Positions 6,867 to 14,664 of a stretch of DNA of 27,815 nt are shown here, one piece after another. How positions within the stretch are numbered: position 1 is the stretch's first letter; each line of letters begins with the position of its first letter. The translations under genes and the position numbers were made by a program. The DNA is from a virus. Under the pieces are notes generated by a model. It saw nothing but the letters and a program-made list of their open reading frames with translations, was not told where the DNA came from and did no database searches. The stretch lies in IMG/VR virus record IMGVR_UViG_3300042542_001474, positions 1 to 27,815 of that record. The stretch is one strand, 5' to 3'.

Positions 6867-9800
6867 TTATTTATCGTTCAGTTTTTGCTGAAGGTCATCA
6901 ACTTTATGTGATAACTCTTTAATCGCTTCAATCAGAAGTGGGGTGATCTTTTCATACTGAACTGCCTTGAAACCATTCTCTCTAGTCGTCACAATCTCAG
7001 GAAGAACTTTTTCAATTTCTTGTGCGATGACACCAATGTCTTTACCAGTATGTGAGGACTGATTATTCCAATCAAAACTGTTTCCACTGAGGGAGAGAAC
7101 CTTTGCCAGTGGATCTTCAATTGGAGTGATGTTGTCTTTCAGTCTTTCATCAGAACTGAAGAATGCGGTAATATCATCAGTGACGCTCAGAATGCCAGTG
7201 ATAACCGTGTTGTCATTGATGTTCAGTTGTCCACCATTGCTATCCAGAGTCAGTTGTCCAGTTGAAGTGTCAATTGTATTGTCATTAGCAACACCAATTC
7301 TAATATTGTCAATCGTGGCACCACCGTTAGCGTCAACGAGATTATTAAATGTGGTGACACCAGTGATCGTCATACCTTGAGAGACACCAAATGTTCCTGC
7401 TACAGAAACATTTCCACCAACATTCAGATTCTTCTCAAGTCCAAATCCACCATCAACAATCAGAGCACCACTATCTTTGCTGGTTGATTGTGTTGTATTG
7501 GTGATCTCAACGGTGTTATTAACCTTCAGAGTTCCGTTAATGATGGTGTCATCGTTAATTTTAATTTCCTTATTGAATGTAACAGGACCATCAAACTGTG
7601 ACAGAACTGTTCCAGAGTTTCCACCTTCAACAATCAGTCTTTCTTTAATGACAACTTCATCAAATACAGCAGACAATCTTGAAGGATCTTGTCCTGTAAT
7701 TGTTGGTGTTGGAATATCAAATGTTTTTTGAGTTCCCGAAGATGATGAATACTTAGTATTACCAATGAAGAAGTCACCATCGCTGTTCATACCAGTATAA
7801 ACAACGGTTCCACAAGATCTTTCTTGTGCCTGGACAAGAAAGTCCTCTCTTTCGGTCAGAGTCTTGACTTGAACTTGTGGTAAACCAGTTGAATAGTTAC
7901 CAGGACCATATCCAAGATATTCAAATGTGTGTCCAGAAGCACGAATAATGGATGGTCTACGGAATTCAATTGCCAGTGGTTTGATCTTCTTAATCAATGA
8001 TCCACCAGAATGATTCTGTTTTCTTGTTCCCAGAACACCACGAATGACTGTAATTTCATTAAGACTTGATCCAGTCAATGTAGAACTGGTGATTCTCATA
8101 ATCTCATTATCAATCTGAATATAAGATCCAAGTGGGAATCTTGTTACTGTTCCAATTCCAGAGTTAGTTGTCTGAACATGGAATGTAGTATCATTTGTAA
8201 CATTTGAAAGCAGAGTCAGGGTCTCTCCAGCATAGAAAGAAATACCACGAGCACCTAGGCTCTCTGTTGAAGAATCAGATGTTCCTTCATTTGCCGACAA
8301 ACCGTGTCTTAGAATATAAAGTGGAGATAGGGAACGATTAGTCGTTGCCGAGAATGTATTAACACCGACTCTCTCTTTAACCAGGAAGTCTCCAATGTTA
8401 TTATTAGAACTGTCTAGAACTCTAAAACGATTTCCAGATACAAGAGCGTGACCTGAAGAACAATTGAAGGTTGAGACTCCACTGACTGAATCGTAAGAAC
8501 TTGTAGAGACACGAATTGATGGTCCCAAATCAATCGCATATTGATTTGTGGCGATTCTTGGATCACCATTTGTAATCGCAATCGCAACTGTTGTGGTTGA
8601 AGGAACCGACGAGATTCTGTAGTATCCGTCTGAAGTGGTTCCAATACCAGTGATTTGGAGAACATCACCGATATTTGTAGAAATACCAGCAGTTGTGACT
8701 GTAAGACCAGCACCAGCACCAGCCCCGATCAGTGATGTATCAAAGTCAAGTTGTTCGTTGTTTGTATATCCTGAACCACCATCAATGATCTCTGCAGATC
8801 TAATACTTCCACCAGCGATAGTGACTTTTGCTGTGGCACCATCCCAATTGCTGGTTCCATCATTGAACAATTTAACATTATAGAAGGTTCCGTTTGTATA
8901 TCCAGAACCACCAGTTAGAGCATTGTATGTGATGATACCACTGAATCCATGCTCTCTTTCAAATGTAATTGTGGCAATACCAGCAGTAGTGCTTGTGAAT
9001 GAAGTAGAAACTCCAGAAATCTTAAGACCAACGCCAAAGTCCTTGACAAATTGGTCTGTTGCTTCTCTGGTAATACTCTTCTTTAGATCATTAGTTGAGA
9101 CATCACCAAGAGGACTTCTCTTCGCAAATGTCTTTGCTGATCTTGGATTATCATCTATATTGTCCTTATCAAGTTGTGGATACAAATCTACAACATTCTG
9201 ACTATACTTAAGGCCAGTAAATTCAGTTGAAATCGCATTGTCTGCCTTCAGAACATACAGATGGTAGATTCCATCTTGAGTGTTGAAGATATAAGGACTG
9301 ATGACATCACTTCTATAAACAAAGTAGTTAGACTTAAGATCATTTCTCTCAAATCTTGGCAGTGATGTATTTCTTGTGGATACATTGTTTGTAAATGTTC
9401 CGACGCTATGAGTGACTCCATTAACATCAGTAGTTGAATATTGAAATCTCTTGTCGTCAACAACTGCTGTGACTTCAAAGGTTCCGTTGTATCCAATGTC
9501 ATTTGTTCCAGCAGTATTTGTTGTGCTGGTTACATTACGAACAATGATTTGCTCACCAACATTCAAGTTGTGTGGAAGTTCTGCGAGAACTGTTACTGTG
9601 TTAGTAGAAACAGAACAAGTACCAATGAATCTTGGATTTCTATTATACGCATAATCCGTATCACTGATTGATGTGAGTGTAAAGTCAGTATTGGTTCTAG
9701 CACCAGTGCTGCTAGATTCTTGAATGATAAATCCATCGCTAGGATTTTTTCCGTTAATGGATTCTTTTGGAATAACGACACGAACCTTATAGAGTTTTTC

Positions 9801-12155
9801 GTCCAGAGATCTTGGATCGTCCTTTCTCTTGACAAAAGATACATTGGTTCTTGAAGTCAGATTTGCGACACCTTGAGAGGCAATCGCACTATAGATTTGA
9901 TTGCTTGATTGTGTTTTTACGAACCAATTTGAGCGTAAAGTATCCCATTGAACTGGAGATCCAATCTCACCAGCATTTTTATCAGATACTCTGCTGACAA
10001 TGGAAAGTTTTGCTCCACCATAAACAGTAACTGCTGATCCATTTTCTGCGTTTGTTTGTGATGAAGCAAGTTTAATTTCAGTGGATGATTGGCGAATCGC
10101 ATAGTAAAGAGTATTATCAAGAATGTTTTCTGGCAGATCGCCATCATCACTGAAGATTCTGACTGTTTCACCAGTTTGAATCTGATGAGTTCCAAGAGTA
10201 AAGATATTAGATGAAGGTCCAGAAAGAACAGGATAGTTCTTTTCCGATACGCTTGTACCCTGAGCAATGGTTGTTCCTGATCCAAGAACATTGTCAAGCA
10301 TACAGATTGATGCTTCACTGGTTCCAGAACCAATGTTTACATACAGTTTATCGTTCTGTCTAGCACCAATACGATAACCTTGAATGATGATTGGTGGAGC
10401 ATCGTCTTGGTCATTATAACCAAACAGATACAGGTGACTTGAAATGCCGACAGAGGTTGTTAGTCCAACATCAAGCGAGATCCAGTCAATGTTGACTTCT
10501 TCTTCTACATTTGCTCTTGGAGTAATAATAGAAGTCACATAGGCATTATTGTCTTTCGCAAATGCTTCTTTTTTGAATCCATCTGCTGATAGCGAGATCT
10601 GACCAAAGTTGGAGTTGGAGTTGGTAATAGATCCGTCACCACCAGATTCAGAATCAAAGTGCTTGTTAAATCCAATCGCAAAAACAGAAACGATCTGAAC
10701 GAACGAATCATTTGTCATTTTGACGTGACTGGTTTCCCAACCGTGTCTGTAAATCGCATCGGCATCTAGGTGATAGACTGTTGCTGGATCAAGAGATGAT
10801 GCTGCCGCAGAAAGAGCAGCACCTTTGGCAAGACTAACAGTTATACCTTCATAAAGTCTAGAGGTCTTGTTATATTTTACAAATGAACGGTCGTCTTTTT
10901 GTAGAGAAACAGCGGTGAACTGTGCCACGACCATTGAACGGAAACCAGATGCCTTGCTACCATCAGCAAGCATTCCATTCATACCCCATACGGATCTCAG
11001 AGATACGTTGAAAATGTATGGAGAAGCACCAGAAACCGTATCAGTTTCAATGGTTACGGTTCCAGAAGCAACACCAGGAGAAGCAGGGAGATTATCTCTT
11101 ACAAAAGGAAGGAGATAAGTGAATTGTGTCGCACTGATAACATTCTGAACTTTTGTTGAGATGTTATAATCTAGTGTGCTGATTCCATTAATCTTAATTG
11201 GAGTTCCAGCGGTCAATCCGTGAGCAGAACTTGTTGTGACAGTGATGACAGCACTTGGAGTTGACCCATCTCCAGAAATAATCGCAGAAATATTAACTGG
11301 ATCGGTAGCAAAAGCACCAACGATTTCCCATTCTGGACGCTGCTTGGCAAATCCAAGAGTATCGGATGGGTACTTTTGATCAATATCTCTACCAGACGCA
11401 CTGTTAAATGCGTTTGATAGTTTGCTATAATACATATCAAGATCGGTGATCGTATATCCCTGTGGGACATTGACACCATCAGCATACTCAAAGCAAGTCA
11501 GTTTATGGTGAGAGAATGTTGGTTTTGACTGATTATTCGCAGAGAAATCAGCATCATCCGTATAAACTAGACCAGTTTCATCACCATCAAACAGAGAGAA
11601 CTGCCAGAAGTAACAAGCACCAGTGATTCTAAAGATCGCTGACTTTTCTACGCTTGTATCAGTTGGGTTTGGAACATACTTTGGACGCAGTTTGGTCTTT
11701 CTTAAGTCAAGACCAACGATAGATGTACCTCTTGGAACAACAACACCACCATTAATACTGTTAAACTTGTAGAGAATGTTGTCGTTTTGTGTGATATCAA
11801 AGTTAGAGGATAGTGTCAGAGTCAGAGTATCTTGTGCTGCCGTCTCTGCTCCTGATGGTGATACCGCAGTCGCAACACCACCTACATCTTTGATCGCAAA
11901 ACCAGGTCTGTTATCAATGACGTGCTCGCCAGGAAACAGAAGAATGGTTGTTTTTTCTGTAATATCGTTATTGCTGCCTCTCAAGTATGAGAATCTTGCC
12001 GACTCAATAAGAGCTCTTTGAATTGTTTTGAAAGGTTGGGTTAGGGAGTTTCCCTGATTTGAAATACTATCAGTTGCGTCAATGTCATTTGGATTAACGT
12101 AGAGAATTCTTCCCTCTGTGTTTTTAACAAAATTCTCTAATTTATTAAGAGGCAT
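6867..12155 (-). CDS. Giant tail fibre / virion protein with C-terminal S74 chaperone (1762 aa)
   Basis: This is the largest gene in the window. The N-terminus (MPLNKLENFVKNTEGRILYV, then IDATDSISNQGNSLTQPFKT) resembles the start of pectate-lyase-fold structural proteins, with an 'FKTIQRALI' opening helix before parallel beta coils. The middle is long and Gly/Ser/Thr-rich, with repeated GGSGYTN turns near residues 1085-1130. From about residue 1520 it becomes a fibre shaft (VDGGFGLEKNLNVGGNVSV). The last 96 residues form a Peptidase_S74 intramolecular chaperone domain: SSDERLKDNI holds the Ser nucleophile and Lys, followed by IGVIAQEIEKVLPE and a C-terminal coiled coil. S74 domains trimerise the fibre and then cleave themselves off. 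A late promoter sits at 12188-12195. Likely a host-recognition or baseplate-attached fibre. Confidence 0.88.
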   Translation of the reverse strand: MPLNKLENFVKNTEGRILYVNPNDIDATDSISNQGNSLTQPFKTIQRALIESARFSYLRGSNNDITEKTTILLFPGEHVIDNRPGFAIKDVGGVATAVSPSGAETAAQDTLTLTLSSNFDITQNDNILYKFNSINGGVVVPRGTSIVGLDLRKTKLRPKYVPNPTDTSVEKSAIFRITGACYFWQFSLFDGDETGLVYTDDADFSANNQSKPTFSHHKLTCFEYADGVNVPQGYTITDLDMYYSKLSNAFNSASGRDIDQKYPSDTLGFAKQRPEWEIVGAFATDPVNISAIISGDGSTPSAVITVTTSSAHGLTAGTPIKINGISTLDYNISTKVQNVISATQFTYLLPFVRDNLPASPGVASGTVTIETDTVSGASPYIFNVSLRSVWGMNGMLADGSKASGFRSMVVAQFTAVSLQKDDRSFVKYNKTSRLYEGITVSLAKGAALSAAASSLDPATVYHLDADAIYRHGWETSHVKMTNDSFVQIVSVFAIGFNKHFDSESGGDGSITNSNSNFGQISLSADGFKKEAFAKDNNAYVTSIITPRANVEEEVNIDWISLDVGLTTSVGISSHLYLFGYNDQDDAPPIIIQGYRIGARQNDKLYVNIGSGTSEASICMLDNVLGSGTTIAQGTSVSEKNYPVLSGPSSNIFTLGTHQIQTGETVRIFSDDGDLPENILDNTLYYAIRQSSTEIKLASSQTNAENGSAVTVYGGAKLSIVSRVSDKNAGEIGSPVQWDTLRSNWFVKTQSSNQIYSAIASQGVANLTSRTNVSFVKRKDDPRSLDEKLYKVRVVIPKESINGKNPSDGFIIQESSSTGARTNTDFTLTSISDTDYAYNRNPRFIGTCSVSTNTVTVLAELPHNLNVGEQIIVRNVTSTTNTAGTNDIGYNGTFEVTAVVDDKRFQYSTTDVNGVTHSVGTFTNNVSTRNTSLPRFERNDLKSNYFVYRSDVISPYIFNTQDGIYHLYVLKADNAISTEFTGLKYSQNVVDLYPQLDKDNIDDNPRSAKTFAKRSPLGDVSTNDLKKSITREATDQFVKDFGVGLKISGVSTSFTSTTAGIATITFEREHGFSGIITYNALTGGSGYTNGTFYNVKLFNDGTSNWDGATAKVTIAGGSIRSAEIIDGGSGYTNNEQLDFDTSLIGAGAGAGLTVTTAGISTNIGDVLQITGIGTTSDGYYRISSVPSTTTVAIAITNGDPRIATNQYAIDLGPSIRVSTSSYDSVSGVSTFNCSSGHALVSGNRFRVLDSSNNNIGDFLVKERVGVNTFSATTNRSLSPLYILRHGLSANEGTSDSSTESLGARGISFYAGETLTLLSNVTNDTTFHVQTTNSGIGTVTRFPLGSYIQIDNEIMRITSSTLTGSSLNEITVIRGVLGTRKQNHSGGSLIKKIKPLAIEFRRPSIIRASGHTFEYLGYGPGNYSTGLPQVQVKTLTEREDFLVQAQERSCGTVVYTGMNSDGDFFIGNTKYSSSSGTQKTFDIPTPTITGQDPSRLSAVFDEVVIKERLIVEGGNSGTVLSQFDGPVTFNKEIKINDDTIINGTLKVNNTVEITNTTQSTSKDSGALIVDGGFGLEKNLNVGGNVSVAGTFGVSQGMTITGVTTFNNLVDANGGATIDNIRIGVANDNTIDTSTGQLTLDSNGGQLNINDNTVITGILSVTDDITAFFSSDERLKDNITPIEDPLAKVLSLSGNSFDWNNQSSHTGKDIGVIAQEIEKVLPEIVTTRENGFKAVQYEKITPLLIEAIKELSHKVDDLQQKLNDK
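6868..6875 (-). promoter_or_regulatory. T4-type late promoter (GATAAATA)
   Basis: GATAAATAAC on the minus strand, 15 nt before the ATG of the 629-residue gene. Its last TAA is the stop codon of the 1762-residue gene. The leader would be short, about 8 nt. Confidence 0.55.
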
Positions 12156-12187
12156 CGGATTATATTCGCCAAAATATTTCTATCTTT

Positions 12188-12195
12188 TATTTATC
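12188..12195 (-). promoter_or_regulatory. T4-type late promoter (GATAAATA)
   Basis: GGGATAAATAAAAG on the minus strand, 33 nt upstream of the 1762-residue gene's ATG. The stop codon TAA of the preceding 101-residue gene (12193-12191) lies inside the motif. Confidence 0.65.
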
Positions 12196-12496
12196 CCAGT
12201 AAATCCTCTTCATTATATTCATATTCAATGTTATCTGGCATATCTTCAGGGTTCTCTAACTCAACTGGAAAGAAGCAAGGATGAACCTCCTCATCTATCA
12301 GATAGAAGGAACTTCTGTATAAATCGTCTGGTTCAAATGTGCGATTCTTATCTGCTGCTCTACAAAGATCTAAATCATACAAATGGCCATCAGGCATTTC
12401 ATCAAACGTAAAAGGAACGTGATTGATGAAATACATTTTCACAATCATACTGCCATCATTGTACCAGCAATATGCGTGATCTATACGATAAGACAT
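12191..12496 (-). CDS. Hypothetical acidic protein (101 aa)
   Basis: ATG at 12496-12494 opens MSYRIDHAYCWYNDGSMIVK. The product is acidic and aromatic with beta-like segments (YFINHVPFTFDEM) and an acidic tail (MPDNIEYEYNEEDLLG). It resembles no family I know. It has a late promoter 20 nt upstream (12516-12523) and its stop is part of the next late promoter, so it is probably expressed late with the fibres, though it could also be read from the tRNA promoter. Confidence 0.7.
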   Translation of the reverse strand: MSYRIDHAYCWYNDGSMIVKMYFINHVPFTFDEMPDGHLYDLDLCRAADKNRTFEPDDLYRSSFYLIDEEVHPCFFPVELENPEDMPDNIEYEYNEEDLLG

Positions 12497-12515
12497 TGGG
12501 TTTTCCCATATCTTA

Positions 12516-12523
12516 TATTTATT
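12516..12523 (-). promoter_or_regulatory. T4-type late promoter (AATAAATA)
   Basis: AAAAATAAATATAAG on the minus strand, 20 nt before the ATG at 12496, in the gap between tRNA-Leu and that gene. Confidence 0.6.
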
Positions 12524-12613
12524 TTTACTTACATACCCGTCCCTTTCTGTAACCTTCTGGAATAGGGTCGTTTTTGTTTATCTTATACGTTTCCTCTTTT
12601 GTTCCATAGGTTA

Positions 12614-12697
12614 TGCTTCGGAGGAGATTCGAACTCCTAATCCCATACGGGCGCGACATTTTAAGTGTCGAATGTATACCAGTTCCATCACCGAAGC
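12614..12697 (-). tRNA. tRNA-Leu (anticodon UAA)
   Basis: An 84-nt class II tRNA. Acceptor arms GCTTCGG/CCGAAGC pair over 7 bp with discriminator A at 12614. The anticodon stem CGACA/TGTCG holds the loop CTTAAAA, anticodon TAA. A long variable arm (CGCCCGTATGGGAT) is typical of tRNA-Leu, and the T arm has GGAGTTCGAATCTCC. The 3' CCA is not encoded. It reads UUA (and UUG by wobble), codons favoured in AT-rich phage genes. A separate promoter lies directly upstream. Confidence 0.93.
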
Positions 12698-12702
12698 AAT
12701 AA

Positions 12703-12735
12703 GACCATTATAACTCTTGAAGTTGTAATGGTCAA
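12703..12735 (-). promoter_or_regulatory. Sigma70 promoter inside an inverted repeat, ahead of tRNA-Leu
   Basis: On the minus strand TTGACC (12735-12730), a 17-nt spacer and TATAAT (12712-12707) form a near-consensus promoter whose -10 ends 10 nt before the tRNA-Leu 5' end. The same interval is a 13-bp inverted repeat (12703-12715 against 12721-12733, one G-T) with a 5-nt loop, so the RNA from upstream would fold into a hairpin and the DNA offers a palindromic protein site. There is no U-tract, so I do not call it a terminator. Confidence 0.6.
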
Positions 12736-12736
12736 G

Positions 12737-12809
12737 TGCTGGTTGCGTGGATCGAACACGCCTGTGTCGTCTTATGAGGACGCTCCTATCACCAGATGGG
12801 TAAACCAGC
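12737..12809 (-). tRNA. tRNA with CAU anticodon, probably Met
   Basis: A 73-nt cloverleaf: acceptor GCTGGTT/AACCAGC, discriminator A, anticodon loop CTCATAA (anticodon CAT) on a stem of four good pairs plus a G-A base, T arm GCGTG-TTCGATC-CACGC. The D stem is weak. The anticodon stem lacks the three G-C pairs of initiators, so this is an elongator. A CAU tRNA could also be an Ile tRNA modified with lysidine, but a UAU tRNA-Ile is next door, which makes Met more likely. CCA is not encoded. Confidence 0.88.
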
Positions 12810-12813
12810 AAGG

Positions 12814-12885
12814 TGGTTCTGCGGAGAATTGAACTCCGTTCAGACACTTATAAGGTGTCGGCCTTAACCAATAGGCGACAGAACC
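12814..12885 (-). tRNA. tRNA-Ile (anticodon UAU)
   Basis: A 72-nt cloverleaf: acceptor GGTTCTG/CAGAACC, discriminator A, anticodon stem GACAC/GTGTC with loop CTTATAA, anticodon TAT, and T arm CGGAG-TTCAATT-CTCCG. It should read AUA. Most bacteria decode AUA with a lysidine-modified CAU tRNA, so a directly encoded UAU anticodon is unusual and phage-like. It is 4 nt upstream of the CAU tRNA and is presumably co-transcribed with the two small genes before it. CCA is not encoded (CCT follows). Confidence 0.9.
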
Positions 12886-12896
12886 TAGACAATGAA

Positions 12897-13070
12897 CTAT
12901 GATGCTTCGTTATTACACTCTGTGTGTATTCGAACAAAGTCATCATCGGCAGGTATCATAACTGCTGCTCTACCATTCTCGTCTACTATACCTAAACTCT
13001 CTCCGTTTTCCACTCTTTCAATTAGTTCGTCAAATCTTTCTTGAAACTCTTCCACAGTGAAAACTTCCAT
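12897..13070 (-). CDS. Phd/YefM antitoxin-like small protein (57 aa)
   Basis: A frame from ATG 13070-13068 to TAG 12899-12897. The start MEVFTVEEFQERFDELIERV followed by ENGESLGIVDENGRAAVMIP matches the Phd/YefM fold pattern: a first beta strand, an amphipathic helix with 'ERVENGE', a two-strand hairpin around 'ENGRAAV' and 'IP'. Members of that family bind operator DNA and neutralise toxins such as Doc, YoeB or RelE. The usual C-terminal toxin-binding tail is short here, and no toxin-like gene lies next to it. It follows the 63-residue gene by 3 nt and precedes the tRNAs, all downstream of a perfect early promoter. Family assignment is by pattern only. Confidence 0.65.
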   Translation of the reverse strand: MEVFTVEEFQERFDELIERVENGESLGIVDENGRAAVMIPADDDFVRIHTECNNEAS

Positions 13071-13073
13071 TTT

Positions 13074-13265
13074 TCAAAGAGGGTTAGCGTAGGCAAGACA
13101 ATCTTCGCTTACTTGATTCCTGACAACATCCAGGACACTCATAAACTGATCAACAGTCTCACATTCTACGATTCGCTCGTCACCTTCATTAGAATACAAA
13201 TAAAACTTACGTGCCAGAGTATCCACGACACAGCGGGATAGAAACTCTTCGGTGTTGGCAGTCAT
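13074..13265 (-). CDS. Small hypothetical early protein (63 aa)
   Basis: The start is ATG 13265-13263 (MTANTEEFLSRCVVDTLARK). The earlier in-frame ATG at 13289 overlaps the transcription start predicted from the promoter at 13292-13320 and cannot be used from it. The product has an amphipathic helix, a beta hairpin (KFYLYSNEGDERIVECET) and a second helix (VDQFMSVLDVVRNQV). No known motif. It is the first gene of the early-type operon that includes the antitoxin-like gene and the tRNAs. Confidence 0.72.
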   Translation of the reverse strand: MTANTEEFLSRCVVDTLARKFYLYSNEGDERIVECETVDQFMSVLDVVRNQVSEDCLAYANPL

Positions 13266-13291
13266 GGGGTGGTTTCGTTGATTACCCACAT

Positions 13292-13320
13292 ATTATAGGG
13301 CATCTGGGGGCGCCTGTCAA
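13292..13320 (-). promoter_or_regulatory. Perfect consensus sigma70 promoter
   Basis: Minus strand TTGACA (13320-13315), 17-nt spacer, TATAAT (13297-13292). It overlaps the stop of the upstream oxygenase gene and drives the 63-residue gene, the antitoxin-like gene and probably the tRNAs. Confidence 0.87.
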
Positions 13321-13829
13321 GGGTCTTGTGGTGCTATTACAGAAATACCATAGGATATCGCTATTCTGGGTTTATTCCCCTCAACAGGAAGTGAACTATG
13401 CCACTGATTGTTTACATGATACTTAATATACTCTCGCTCTTCAAAGTGTAACTTTTGACCCATTAATATGGGATCTCCACCTTTTTTTGGTTTAGATAGA
13501 AACAAATTAAATCGAATGTGTTCTTTGTTTGGTTCTGCCTCATCCTTATGATTATGAATAAAACCCCCTGTGGTATTGAAGGTAATGATATCACCAAAAA
13601 AAGGATCTAATTTCCATTCAGTTATCTTTTCCCTTTCAAGAATTCTTTTTTTTATTTCATAAAACAATGTAGGAACATTTTCTGTCTTATGAAGAGTTAA
13701 AAATTTTCTATGTGGTCCAGCATAATTTGCAAGAAATTTGTCTTCGTTTTTAAAAATCCAATCTAATAAAAATTTTTGTTCTTTTCTTGTGATGATTTTT
13801 TTATGAAGGAAAATGGTTTTAAATATCAT
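13317..13829 (-). CDS. 2-oxoglutarate/Fe(II)-dependent oxygenase (170 aa)
   Basis: The double-stranded beta-helix metal site is visible: HKD (His94, Asp96) in FIHNHKDEAEP, a distal histidine at 144 (NQWHSSLPVEG), and Arg155 in KPRIAISYG for binding the 2-oxoglutarate carboxylate. Strand RFNLFLSKPKKGGDPIL and the GG turn are typical of small phage members. Such enzymes hydroxylate protein side chains or small molecules using O2. T4-like cyanophages carry several, mostly with unknown substrates. The ATG overlaps the end of the sulfotransferase gene by 11 nt, so the two are co-expressed. The gene is AT-rich like its partner. Family confident, substrate unknown. Confidence 0.85.
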   Translation of the reverse strand: MIFKTIFLHKKIITRKEQKFLLDWIFKNEDKFLANYAGPHRKFLTLHKTENVPTLFYEIKKRILEREKITEWKLDPFFGDIITFNTTGGFIHNHKDEAEPNKEHIRFNLFLSKPKKGGDPILMGQKLHFEEREYIKYHVNNQWHSSLPVEGNKPRIAISYGISVIAPQDP

Positions 13830-14664
13830 TCTCTACCATCCCTTCTAAAATTTCAGGATAAAAATGCTCATAATACCACTTATGAGTTTCTATAATATAA
13901 TCACAAAAATTTTGTGGAAGATAAGGAAGATCTTCATCACATCTCTCTAATTTATTTCTAATTTTATGATTTCCGTATGGTAAGTATATGTTATCAAAAT
14001 GATTAGTCATATCTTGAATATTTTCAAAATCATGATTAAATTTAGGAAGTTTTAAAAAATCATAAATTCTATTCATAGATTCTTGAGGTTCTTGTAGAAG
14101 ATTTTCATATCTAAAAATAAGAATGTTATCTCTACATTTTGGAGCAACTTCAATTAACTCTTTAAGACTTACAAGAGATTCCTTTATAAACCACAAATCT
14201 AATATATTATCAACTCTTTGATGAAGAAAATCTTTTTCAAATCCATTATAATAATTTTGAAAGTTCATGCACAAAGAATTGTGATGAATTTTTTCCACTG
14301 AATTTACAATTTCTCTAAGGTCACGAATGTTCAATATCATTTTTATGTTTGGAAATACTTTAAACATAAACTGATATTGATATAACCAATATCTAGACTT
14401 ATCTAAAAAAATATTTGTTGGGCAAATTTCATTTACCCAAGATTCTGAACCTGATCTACAAAACTTCAAAACACAATCATTAAAAGTTTTATTAGGCAAT
14501 TGTTCGGTTGTTGTGTTATCTTGAACAAAGGATCTAATATTGTTTAAAACTACAGGTAAAGAAGAATCAGCACCAACTGTAAAATCTGGATTTTGATTCA
14601 AAATGTGCATCAATAATGTAGAACCAGATCTTGGAGTTCCTGTCAGTGGGACAATAGTTTTCAT
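13819..14664 (-). CDS. Sulfotransferase (281 aa)
   Basis: PAPS-binding signature TGTPRSGSTLLMHIL (8-22) at the N-terminus, with Arg12 and Ser/Thr of the 5'-phosphosulfate loop, and a 3'-phosphate block LNIRDLREIVNSVEKI (111-126) with R114 and S122. Length fits a complete Sulfotransfer-type domain. The C-terminal half has the usual 'FRYENLLQEPQESMNRIYDF' region, in which sulfotransferases fix the substrate pocket and oligomer contacts. It overlaps by 4 nt (ATGA) with the fibre-assembly-like gene upstream and by 11 nt with the oxygenase downstream. It belongs to a different subfamily from the sulfotransferase at 4232-4900. The acceptor is unknown; a glycan, a tyrosine or a lipid are all possible. 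Confidence 0.87.
   Translation of the reverse strand: MKTIVPLTGTPRSGSTLLMHILNQNPDFTVGADSSLPVVLNNIRSFVQDNTTTEQLPNKTFNDCVLKFCRSGSESWVNEICPTNIFLDKSRYWLYQYQFMFKVFPNIKMILNIRDLREIVNSVEKIHHNSLCMNFQNYYNGFEKDFLHQRVDNILDLWFIKESLVSLKELIEVAPKCRDNILIFRYENLLQEPQESMNRIYDFLKLPKFNHDFENIQDMTNHFDNIYLPYGNHKIRNKLERCDEDLPYLPQNFCDYIIETHKWYYEHFYPEILEGMVENDI

Noticed and set aside
12703-12733. Hairpin between tRNA-Met and tRNA-Leu as an intrinsic terminator
   Set aside because: No U-tract follows in the minus direction and the stem contains a well-spaced promoter; operator or processing hairpin fits better.
12611-12847. Minus-strand 78-codon frame across the tRNA genes
   Set aside because: It overlaps two complete tRNAs and most of a third and has no SD; RNA folding explains the sequence fully.
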